From Paratinospora sagittata (lineage: Eukaryota > Streptophyta > Magnoliopsida > Ranunculales > Menispermaceae), in the NCBI GenBank assembly GCA_035771175.1, contig CM069608.1:9132019-9196018 (forward strand): a DNA stretch of 64,000 nt. The letters are read 5' to 3'. Positions 1-10,069 of this stretch are shown piece by piece. Position 1 is the stretch's first letter. Every line of letters starts with the position of its first letter. Under the pieces are notes generated by a model, which saw nothing but the letters and a program-made list of their open reading frames with translations, was not told the origin of the DNA and did not search any database. The translations under genes and the position numbers were made by a program.

Positions 1-500
1 ATGGATCCAACAGTTTTAGTGAACAAGGAAATTGACAATAGATGTGATATGTTCATAAGTGAAAATATGAGGAATATGTGGAGATTCATTTTCTAGGAAA
101 GATCAATAGCATGGATAAATTTGAACGTCTATAGTTGTACCCACACGATTTGAATGTCTAAGGTAAAGCGGTTTTAAGAAAGATATGTGGAGCATTTTAA
201 GACCAAAGGATACCCTAAGCTTGTATGCACTAGAAACTTGCAACCAGGAGTGGTGAGGAGAAGTATCTCCGCACTTGCCTTCAAGAATAATAGAGATATT
301 TAAAGAGACCTTAATTATCTTACTACCAAACTAATCTATATAACAAAAAACTAAGATATGGAACTAAAACATACGATATTTTGCTTTTGTATTCATACAC
401 TAGCAATCTACAACCAAAACCATTTCCTTACTTGGAATATTTATAGAATAGCTTAGAGAGAGCGAGAGAAGGAACTTCACATACCTATATCGTGAAATGA

Positions 501-526
501 AAAATCAACAAAATTTTGTTGATTTT
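501..526. repeat. 26-bp perfect palindrome
   Basis: AAAATCAACAAAA followed by its exact reverse complement TTTTGTTGATTTT with no spacer, then extra T. On either strand it could fold as a hairpin ending in a T run. No gene next to it. Confidence 0.85.
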
Positions 527-2469
527 TTTTAGATTTACAATCAAATGACAAATTAATTCTAAAAAAACTTATAACAAAGTTAGGAGAACATAAAATAATT
601 CATAGAACTCATTGTAACTTCAAACTCAAAGATGTTATAGGCGCAAGGCATACTTAAGGTAATGAGAGGCTCTAGCACTTGAGACGTGAGGCAAGGTGAG
701 ACGCAACATAAGTAAATTGGGGCTCAAAATTCATAAAAACTAAATTATACATCAATTAATAGTATTACCCAAATTTTTGGCAAAAGAATTTCAAAAAGAC
801 CAAATCCACTAAAGTTTTAAATTTTTCTCATCATACATCATAATGTTCATAGAGGCCCACTAGCGCTAGTATTTCTATTTTATAATTGGTACTAATATTA
901 TGTTTATTTCTTTTGATATTAAAAATTGAATTGAAGCAAAAAAATAAAAACAAAGAAGAACAAGTAGCAACTACAATGCCTTTATAACAACAATGTGTTC
1001 TTGTTATAAAGTGTAGTACAAGTTTCATATAATGCTTTATGTTTTGTATTATGTGTATAAAACAATATTTCAAAGAAAAGAGACAAACATATATAAAACA
1101 ATATTTACTTAATGTGTCTAAATAATTCTTCTTGAAAAGAAGAGACCAAGAAACTGAGGCACACAAAGGCGCATGCTTAAGTTGGTGCATCTTTCATATC
1201 AAATATTGTGGCGCAACATGTACACCCTGCTACAAAGCACACCTAAAGCGGACGCCTATCAACCTTTACTTTTCTCACACTATGTTCTTAAATACATCAA
1301 ATATATGACATTAAATCTTAGTCTCATGCGATATAGATGGAAAGCAAAGGGTTGGTGCCAAGGCCTTATAATGGAAGAGTTTATTTCAACTGTTCAAAAA
1401 GAATTCCCATAGTGTATATCATTTCTTGATAATATTTTTCCAAGTGATAAAACAAAATAGACATTAAATACATTGAACAAATACAACTTTAGTAACAAAA
1501 AAAAGGCGAAGATGAGCTGTATGGGAGTATATTCAACTCAACTATGCCTTTTCCCATACAGTTGTATGAGCCATATGAGAGTATATACCCTTTAATTAGA
1601 AGTGAAATGGCAACTGATGATTAGGAAATGAGAACAAAAAATGCATTTCATCAAATATTTAGACAGAGAATCCATGTGATGAGTATAGGCAAGTAAAAAT
1701 AAACAAAAATGGTTAAGGTTCATAGTCAAAAGATAACCAAAGGCATCATATTTATTGGAGCTCAATAACTTGAGAGTAGATCTTGAATATGCCAATTTAT
1801 AATAATTGTAAGAAGGTTAAAGAGTAGAGTTATGTCCAAAGAATTGTGTGAAAAGTAAATAAAATTTAAAATTGAAGAAGAAATTTCACATATAGAACAT
1901 AAGACTAGCCATGCCAAACATCCCTAGCCAACAAAATTTTGAAAAGATAAGTGACTCGTCCTGTACATGTCATTTAGGTTCAAAGCAAATGCTACTCAAT
2001 TTTTCAATGAAAACAAAAAAAGATTTTTTATTGTGTTCAACATTCAAGTTGTCTACTAAGCTAACTCGCGCACACCATATAGACTAATCCACCTCCCTAG
2101 GATGATCAAAGGCAAGCCATCCATGTTGAGGCCAAGGATAATCTATTTTTCTTCATTCCTTAAGCTTTACTTTATAAATCTTTATATGAATCTATGATGG
2201 AACAAAATTATGGGCAGCTAAGAAAACACATATATAAAAGGAATGTGGTGGAGACGAGGATGTTAAGAATCACGAATGAGTGGCAAAGCAGCGCCATATA
2301 GAATCGAGGATGAAATCATTTGTGGCTCTATGAGCAAGAAAGCAACATCACCAAGATTATAAGATATTTGATTTTGATTGAAATTACATAAGATCAGAAT
2401 ACATCTCAATTTGAACAGATTTTGTTTAAAGATTATATACACAACCCTACCTCCATATTAGAGATGCAA

Positions 2470-2545
2470 TTTCCATATTCAAACCTGTGACCTCATGGAG
2501 TAACTTCAACCATTGCACCAAGGCCGCCCTTCTTTGATCATTGCT
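2470..2545 (-). repeat. Au-like SINE fragment
   Basis: Antisense tRNA-derived head of a plant Au SINE: wording around ACCTGTGACCTCATGGAG and ATTGCACCAAGGCCGCC corresponds to the B-box and head of that family as I remember it. No tail or TSD is visible. It abuts the RTE remnant to its right. Confidence 0.45.
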
Positions 2546-2549
2546 TTAT

Positions 2550-3230
2550 ACCACTCAAGTTCATATAGCCTTTTTCTAACTACATGGGATCGACTCCATG
2601 AATCTATTTCCTCAACTCCGCTCTATCAAGGGCTAAGTCGACATTAAAATTATAAGAAGAAATATCTTTCGTAAGTATCTTTGTTCTTATTACTTTAAGT
2701 CTTCATTGTATGCGTCCAATGTACTTTATTAGAATTTCTCTTATTTTATCTCCAATTGGGATTACTCCTACCATTTCATGAATACGTTACTTTCTACTTT
2801 TATCATTTAATGTTTTTAACCATAACCATCTTAACATTCACATTTTCGTTATACATAGTTTGTAAATGTGTTGTTTCTTTATTATCCGACATTTTATTCC
2901 ACAGATCATGGTTGGCATAATAACAGTTTTATAAAATTTTCCTTTCAACTGGGGAGTGGCTTGTGAGCTGGCATAGCATTTTGGACAGGTTGTAACTTCA
3001 TCAGGACATCTCATCCCGGTGGCCTCTCTTTTTTCCTTTTCTTCATATATAATATAATCAATGTTTCTTGTCAAAAAAAAAAAAAAATCGTTTCAACTTT
3101 AATTGGATGTATCAATCATATAATACTCTAGAACCACTCCTCCACTTAACCCATCATGTTTTAACTTTATGGTTCACATCCAAATAGTGATCTGGTCATT
3201 GTTATGTCTGTAGCTAAACTTAATTTTTAG
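2550..3230 (-). mobile_element. RTE-clade LINE 3' remnant, split by an L1 tail
   Basis: Antisense remnant of the 3' part of an RTE retrotransposon. Its end shows the family's AACTACATGGGATCGACTCC-type terminus. The minus strand encodes a decayed QLKGKFYKTVIMPTMICGIK segment, equivalent to the GKFYRTAIRPAMLYGTECW block after the RT domain. The copy is interrupted at 2951-3090 by an L1 tail and resumes at 3099. No intact frame. Confidence 0.7.
2951..3090 (+). mobile_element. 140-bp L1 3'-end insertion with 8-bp TSD
   Basis: Ends in CTTGTC plus a 14-A tail, like other L1 tails here. Flanked by TTTCAACT at 2943-2950 and 3091-3098. Removing it restores the RTE sequence seen uninterrupted at 13240-13260 and 21300-21330. 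Confidence 0.75.
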
Positions 3231-3545
3231 ACAACAAATTAAAAGCCAGAGCAACTCAAGAGCTAATAAGCAATATTAAGTCAACAATGCACTAGAAAGG
3301 CAGAATTACTATGTGAAAACAAGGGTATACATTGTATAATATACAATACAATGTGCAGTAGTTGATTTCTCTCTGCATGTATGTCAAGACATATAACTGC
3401 GTTACAACCAAGGATTTACTTTAGATTTCTAGTGGATATTATATAAGATATATGCTAGCATCAGCATACTTCCAAATCCTGATGCGATGTGAGTTGAAAT
3501 GGACATACGAACACTTCCAAATCTTGGTTGTGACCGATGGGCTTA

Positions 3546-4366
3546 GTTATTAGAATTGTGAATCAGAAACAAAAAAAATATATTTGAGAGTTTGGGGAAT
3601 TGAATCAGGATTCAAATTAAAGAATCATAAGGCTCATGAGCATTACATAAATCATGTATAAAAACATATAAATAAGTTAATATCTATAAACACATGAGAT
3701 TTAATTTACAGTTTTGTTAAATAGTCATTTCAATCCTAATTGAAGATCTAAAATAGGATAATATTTTGTTAAGGATGATCTCTTCAGAGAGGAGTTTAAT
3801 CTAACAAAAACTTGCCAATTTTAAAATTTGTAACCCAACCAAACTATTTTTGTAATAAAAACCGAAAATAATACTTTGTAATTGTTCATCTCCTCTACCA
3901 ACCTTCTCTTGGATACGATTTTTAGGAGAACTAATTCGTATAACTAACTTTTTGTTGAACAATCCATCCTAGTAAAACTTAGTTTACATCAAATTTTTTG
4001 TCCAGGTTAAATGGTTAAAAACCATATATTAAAAGTCCTATAAGTAATTACATATTTCTTAACATAACACGTTTTAGGTACTTAAATTGAAAGTTAAAAC
4101 ATGATATTTCCAGTTTATAATTTAATATACATATTTGTTCATTTTTTTTATAAGATTCTTACAAATTACTTGAATTGTCACTCGAATTGAGGATTGTCAG
4201 ATTTCAGATTTGAATCGCAAATAGTAAGATTCTATAATTTATTTAGGATTTACTATAAGATTCAAGAGCATTGGCATTCATGTTAAGGATCTGAATCAAT
4301 TTTCCTTGAATTGAACTGTGAATTGTAAGATTCATAAATTCAAATCAAGATTCTAGCAACTATGTG
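3546..4366. mobile_element. GAATC-rich non-autonomous DNA element (family B), copy 1
   Basis: About 820 bp dense in GAATC, GATTC and TAAGATTC words. It begins near TTAGTTATTAGAATTGTGAA and ends near AGATTCTAGCAACTATG; these read as eroded inverted copies of an AGTTGTCAAAATC-type end. Internal sequence is shared with 7283-9352 and, in part, 41940-42343. No coding capacity. Superfamily unresolved. Confidence 0.5.
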
Positions 4367-5161
4367 GATTTGAGATAAAGATAAATATTTAACTAAAAGT
4401 CAACAACCCAATCAACTATAGCTTTTATACATACGTACATAAACAATGAATTAATTAATGAAAATTCTCGATGGCCTCCTGGTCAAACAAAGAAAGCAAA
4501 GAAAGGCAACAAATGTTCTTCGAGAAAAAAAAAAAATAGCCAACACTTGTTTCAGTAATACAAAATATAGTGAGTTAACAAAAGTAGGACTCGGTGCTTT
4601 CTTCAACCTCTTCCCTTTTTAATAGGTACACATATACTATCAAGAAAATAAAGAATCATATTTACTCAAGAAAATAACAATTTAAAAAAAAAAAAAGAAA
4701 GTTGGTTGTTTTATAGTTAAGACTTTCATGAGTAACATTTTCTCCTGGGTCACATATTTTCCTATCCAATTTTCTCACCTATAAAGGTAAAGGAACCTTT
4801 TGAATGAGAAAACCTTCAATATTATTGTCCATGCCTATCCCCATTTTCATAAAGCTCTTTACTTTCCCATTCTTCATCCACATAGACGTTAAAACTATTT
4901 TTCATGTACAATCAAACAACAATAAATTTTTTTGAGAATTATTTTCATAGCTATCAAACATGCCTTCAGTCTTAACCAGATAGAGCAAAACTAATTAATA
5001 AGCAACAAAACACAAAACTACTAAGGAAAATGGATGTACCCAATGCTAAAGGATCCCACTACTATCGAGTCTGAGAAAGGGTTGATGTATACACAAACTT
5101 ACCCACATAATGCAATAAAATAAAATAAAAAAAGCGCCAAGAATTCAACAAATTTTCAGTG

Positions 5162-5163
<2 letters not shown>

Positions 5164-5195
<32 letters not shown>
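5164..5195. repeat. poly(T) run, 32 nt
   Basis: Uninterrupted 32-T homopolymer just before SINE-like sequence; could be the tail of an antisense retroinsertion whose body I could not recognise. Confidence 0.9.
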
Positions 5196-5201
<6 letters not shown>

Positions 5202-5204
5202 CGC

Positions 5205-5295
5205 CAATCTCTCCATGTGGAGATAAGGCTACTTACAACATCCCTTCTCAGAACCCACAATTACAGGAGCCTCATGGACTAGGTAAGCCCTATAA
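5205..5295 (+). repeat. Au-like SINE 3' body fragment
   Basis: Contains AAGGCTACTTACAACATCCC and GGAGCCTCATGGACTAGGTA, resembling the Au SINE body and 3' end as I remember them. No clear head, tail or TSD. Confidence 0.4.
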
Positions 5296-5944
5296 ATGCA
5301 AATTCTTCAACTACACTCACTTTTAGGTACATGCCTACATTTACCAAATACAAATAAATTAATCTGCAAACTAAACAGAATCCTGAATGATATAAATCAA
5401 AATAGTTTAAATTAAAAAAAAGTAGCCCATTCTCTAAAACAAGAAGCCAATCGAATCATAACACTTTAATTTAGATGATATTATGACAATTATAAATCCT
5501 CAAACTAAAATGACAAAAATATTCTACCTACCTTAATTGACTCATAACCTCTTATACATGTTTAAGATGTTTTTCAACCTTCAACTCATATATTGACATA
5601 AGAAAAATGCAAGACAAGAACTCACAGTATAGACTATATGCATCAAGCACTGTTCATGTCACAAACACATTCAAAACCATTATTTATCAATACTTTCATG
5701 TGCTATAAATGTATCAATCATAATATCATACTTTTCATGAATTATAAATGTATAAATATGTATGTTTTATTATTTCTTAGAATCTTTGTGAATAAATATT
5801 AAAAATTGAAGAAACATCCCCTGAACTTACTATAAATTGGCAAATTTTTACAAAAATTTGTCATGCCAAATTTGACGCCCTTAAATTAGCTATTAATTTG
5901 ATGCAAGTAAAGTTTAGGGTGAAATGAAATTTTTATCCATGGCA

Positions 5945-6010
5945 GAGCAACTTTTTTTTGGATTTGAACATATGACATCGAGATCACGATGGAGCAACCT
6001 CTATTTAGTA
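5945..6010 (-). repeat. Au-like SINE head fragment
   Basis: TGGATTTGAACATATGAC and GATCACGATGGAGCAACC resemble the antisense tRNA-like head of Au SINEs. Fragment only. Confidence 0.4.
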
Positions 6011-7483
6011 TCTAACATAATCATAACTCACCATTCACTAAAATGACAAGGCATAATAAAAGAAAAACAAACTTCATTTCTATTCTTCAAATGTAACACA
6101 CAACAATCAATGCATTAAAATTCAAAATCAAACTTTGTAATATGTCCACCACTGCTAAAATAATTCTTTCACTCCTAATACAAATCGCCAAACGTTTCCA
6201 ACTCAACACCTTTTGAGATTTTGAAAAGAGTTGCTCTTTGGAGAGCATGGTACAATGAGTGGTAAGTTGTGTTCGGGTGGTGGTGGTGGTGGGGGCGATG
6301 GGGCAGTTATTGTCTACTGTTGGCCTTAATGGAACCAAAGATCATACTATGTGCATTGCACCACTCAAGAATAATAACAAAATCCTCCAATGACAAGAAT
6401 TTTAAGAAAGACGTCAAACCTCTTTTCTACAAAACATGAGATACCAATTTCATTTCTTTAGCCCTTCCAATGAATCAACCAACAATGTCTCAGTAAAATA
6501 AGTGAGTTAAGAAGAGGCCTTTTCTGTCAAGAATTAAATATAGTCACAAACACAATCTTCAACTACAGCCAATCTAAACCAAAAAGGCTACATTACACTC
6601 TACTGTTTAGGATTGTTCGAGTTTCGAGTTCTTTTAAAAACCAAAAAATCTATGCATAACCATACCCACCATCCATCACAAAATCCGCAACAAAATTGAC
6701 ATAATTAAATGATTCAAATCTAAGTTCTTCCACTGAATTGAGAATATAAAACACCAACAATTCATAACAAACTACAATTGCACCATCCACGGTGACAACA
6801 TTCAGAAGTACATCGGCAACCCTCTTTCCGTGAGAACTATTTCTTCTTTAAATCTCAAAAGCAATTTCCAACTAAGCTTATTCATGTGTTTTAACCTTTA
6901 AGCATATTATCAGTGACTACCATATGCCACACATATTTGAAAGCTAACTATCTTCAATGTTTGTCTTTGACCTTCTCCATCTAAAGTGTTTCATTTAAAC
7001 TCTTCGCCTCCTACCAACTTAGCACAAACGTCAATAAGGTATTATAATGAGAAACGTGCACCTAACACAATTGAGCTCCCAATACCTAAGTCACGAGGTG
7101 TTAGGCAAGATGCACGCTTGAGTGAAAAAAGACATATCATACATCTATTTTTACTAAAGATTAATTGAAACATAAAAGAAAAATAAATGCATATTTTGTA
7201 ACTATGTCTCCATTTGAATTAAAATATCCAAGTACAACAAAGACAAATGGCTACAAAATACTATAATTATATATATATATATTGCTATCAAAATCATGAT
7301 CTGGAATCGAATTGTTCAAGAGTTTCACAAATTGATATGAGATTTGAATAGATGAAACATAAGGTTCATAGACATTATATGTATGAAACACTTAGTCCAT
7401 AACCATAGACACATAATTTTATTTATAGAATTGATAATTAGGCATTTTGGTAATAAATGAAGATTCAAAATGAGCTTATATTT

Positions 7484-7819
7484 ATAGATACTATTCAGGT
7501 CGAGTGGAGGGACCATTGGGTGGTGGTGTGCTTGGCGGCTACGTGGTCCCTATGGAAGGAGAGGAATAAACGGGTGTTTGATGGGGAATTGTTTTTGGCC
7601 GCAAAAGTGTGGGAGAATTCTCACCTATTAGCGTCCTTTTGGGTTGTCAATAGCAATTTGTCAAAGGGCTACTCTCTAGGGGATTGGCTAAGAGGGTGGG
7701 GCAATTTTGTATCATTGTAGTGGGGTCCTGGTTGGCCCACGTTGTACAATCTCATTGTACTCTTTCTTAGCATTTATATATATATATACACGATTACGTT
7801 GTTTCTTTAAAAAAAAAAA
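7484..7819 (+). mobile_element. 5'-truncated L1, 336 bp, with 13-bp TSD
   Basis: Carries the last codons of L1 ORF2 (ATWSLWKERNKRVFDG, VWENSHLLASFWV) ending at 7720, a short 3' UTR and an A tail. The TSD TGAGCTTATATTT is at 7471-7483 and 7820-7832 and extends leftward by A residues. The perfect duplication suggests a younger insertion. Confidence 0.85.
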
Positions 7820-8084
7820 TGAGCTTATATTTTGGAAGGAAAATCTCTTTACTAGAGAGACTAGTCTTACAAGAACTTGTCAGTTCTAAAATTTGCAACA
7901 TAGTAAAATAAAATAAAATAAAGCTGAAGTTAATACTTCATAATGATTCAATTCCTCTACCAACTCAATAGGAGATGATAGTCAGGATAACCAATTTCTA
8001 AAAATGGTCGTGTGTTGAAAAAGTTATCACTTATCCCCATATAATTAGTTCGCAATAAAATATTTATCTAGCCTAGTTAAGATA

Positions 8085-8290
8085 AGTAATCCATGGTAGA
8101 GATAGAGGCAAAGGAAGACCAAAAATAACATAAAGATAATTAAGAACGATTTAACAAATTGTAATATAAATATAAATCTAGCCCTTGATAAAGTAGAGTG
8201 GAGAAGCATATTCAAGTAGCTAACCACATGTAATTGGGAAATGGATCTCGCATAAAATAGGAGCAACTCCCATAGTAAAGGACTCCTTTG
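8085..8290 (+). mobile_element. RTE LINE 3' end
   Basis: Sense-strand RTE terminus: the region coding for the RGRPK motif, then a stretch equivalent to ALDKAEWRSIFK and VANHM, ending at CACATGTAATTGGGAAATGG, the degenerate form of the family's ACCCCATGTAGTTGGG end. Severely 5' truncated. Confidence 0.6.
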
Positions 8291-8378
8291 TCCCATTAGC
8301 GAGAACTTGTTTTAGTTGCATATCATAAAAAAAAATCTAACAACATAATTAGTAATTACCCCATGATGTTAGAAAAAG

Positions 8379-8942
8379 TAATGTTTTCAAGGCGCCAAGG
8401 CGATGTCAAGGCGATTTGCCCTATCTAGGCAAGGCATAGCCTAGGCGAAGCCTAGACGTGCCTTAGGCGATAAAAAAAATAAATTATTTATAGGTCCCTA
8501 GATAATTAATTAATTATTTACAACTCCCTGGACAGTTCATATATAGAATTATATATATATCTAACCGTATTCTATAATAAAAGTTAAATTTTCATAAAAT
8601 GATAAAAAATACTTCATATTAATTAAAATCATGTCCACAAAACATTAATTCATGTCACAATACACATTATCCAAAAGGTTCAAAAGTACAAAATTCAAAT
8701 ATCTATCGTCGAAGGGTCGTCGGAGATTTTCACGACGTTTCTTGGTTGGAGCAAATGGAAAAGATGGGCTTACAGGGAGAAATGTTCAAGGGTTTACTGT
8801 AGAAAGGGGGTATTTTTGTTTTTAAAGCTTTTTTTAATTAGAGAGATTCCCTTAAACTTTTTAAATATTTGTACAAACCCCATTGCCTGCCTAGCATAGC
8901 ATAGCGCCTAGACGTTGCCTAGGCGACGCCTTGAAAACATTG
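8379..8942. mobile_element. hAT-type MITE (family A), copy 1
   Basis: 564 bp, non-coding. Ends TAATGTTTTCAAGGCG and CGCCTTGAAAACATTG form terminal inverted repeats of the hAT CARNG type (left C mutated to T). The 8-bp TSD AGAAAAAG sits at 8371-8378 and 8943-8950. Subterminal GCCTAGGCG words repeat at both ends. Closely related to 23963-24531. Confidence 0.88.
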
Positions 8943-9960
8943 AGAAAAAGGCTTTGTTGAGTTGAGTTGAGTTGGGTCAAGTTAAATGGTTAAATTCATG
9001 CCTTTAAGTCCTAATAAGTAATTACAAAAACATAACACATATAAAGCACTTAATTTGAAAATTAAATATGCTACATACAAATGTATATTTTCACTTTTGG
9101 ACCTTTGGCAAGGTTCTCATGAATCACTTGAATTGTAAGACTCAAACCATATATCGTAAGATTTGAACCATGAATCGTATGATTAAAGTATTTTTCTTGA
9201 TTTTTCTCAAAAAAAGGGTGAATCGTAACATGCTACTATTTTTTCGGGTTGCCTATAAATTCAAAAGCATTAGGATCCATGTAAGTACTTGAATTAATTT
9301 TTTACATTGAATTGGGCAATGTAGGATTCACAATTGAGATTTCGACAACCATGAGTACATGATAAAATTGATATTATAAGTTAAAAGCATATAATTTAAT
9401 TATCAAAGCTACATATTGAAATGTAACTTGAATATATTTCGATATGTAGTCATATTATGAGTTGATTCATGATTGTTATTGGAATTTAATAAGTTATCAT
9501 TATAATCATTTTTTTAAACGTTTCAAGCATTGGAATTGATGACTATAAATATTTATGTGGTTATTATTAAACTTCAAGATGCATTTGTGATTTGGAGCCT
9601 TCCTGAAAAGCCAAGGCCATGTAGAGTATTCATGGCCATAAAAGAAGAGATGACTTAGGAAAGCACCTAGGCCTAAGTGCATGCCTTGGTGAGGCACCTT
9701 GCTTGAGTGCCTATCAAGGTGCCCAAGCTACATCCAACCTCAAGGAATGCCTTGATAATTCTAAACATTGAAATATGAAAATCAAGAAAAATGAATAAAA
9801 AAAATAAGGAACACTCCCTCCTATTCCCACTTACAAATTTATAAAATTTATAATCATATTATGAACAAAAATTGACATGAGAAAATTCCAAAGAAAGCCC
9901 GAAGGGTGGATATTTCAATATCACCAATGCCAACATTTTTCTATAGAAAGGGAAAAGTAG

Positions 9961-9967
9961 ACTTGCC
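9961..9967 (-). promoter_or_regulatory. probable GC 5' splice site of SMC6
   Basis: On the minus strand the exon ends TTGAAG and the intron begins GCAAGTC. AG followed by GCAAGT is the strong consensus for the rare GC-AG introns spliced by the major spliceosome. The nearest GT alternative, four bases on, gives a weak donor (CAA followed by GTCTAC) and would shift the frame. Confidence 0.6.
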
Positions 9968-10069
9968 TTCAACTTCTCGCGGAAACCTTCATAAGTTTGT
10001 TTTTTCCTTAAAATCTTGCGCTCTTTTTTTTGGTACAATAGTCGAAGATCATCAATAGATTCAGCATAT
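9967..10069 (-). CDS. SMC6: SMC6 exon 16 of window (last coiled-coil exon seen)
   Basis: 103 nt; completes Arg, then [18 protein letters not shown] and [16 protein letters not shown]. The acceptor ATGCAG is clear. The exon end falls at AAG followed by GCAAGT, a GC-type donor. The next family segment (beginning near ACKNALDSRW in relatives) is not found anywhere in 1-9966, so it must lie further left. Confidence 0.9.

Larger units (their letters stand above)
7283..9352. mobile_element. GAATC-rich DNA element (family B), copy 2, with three nested insertions
   Basis: Left end GCTATCAAAATCATGATCTG; right end near GAGATTTCGACAACCATGAG, together an inverted-repeat-like pair. The body aligns block by block with 3546-4366. 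It is interrupted by an L1 tail (7484-7819), an RTE 3' end (8085-8290) and a hAT MITE (8379-8942), so this element is the oldest layer. Its own length would be roughly 1.0-1.1 kb. Confidence 0.55.
1..9966. other. SMC6 intron, open at left edge: TE content
   Basis: More than 9.9 kb of intron. It holds an RTE remnant with an L1 tail (about 2550-3230), two GAATC-rich DNA elements (3546-4366, 7283-9352, the latter with nested inserts), SINE pieces (2470-2545, 5205-5295, 5945-6010) and a 32-T run (5164-5195). Stretches 1-640, 3240-3540, 4380-5160, 5300-5940, 6010-7280 and 9360-9960 show nothing I can name. Some hold repeat-like words (AGGCGC-type ends near 640-690 and 1160-1190; another GCACC-rich stretch near 9660-9740), which may be eroded DNA-transposon ends. 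Confidence 0.8.

Noticed and set aside
831..1190. 119-codon minus frame
   Set aside because: Cys/Phe-rich, AT-driven, no motif; probable chance frame within a repeat-like region.
1..9966. Search for the C-terminal SMC6 exons (signature LSGGERS and Walker B)
   Set aside because: No minus-strand segment resembling them was seen, so they are placed outside the window.
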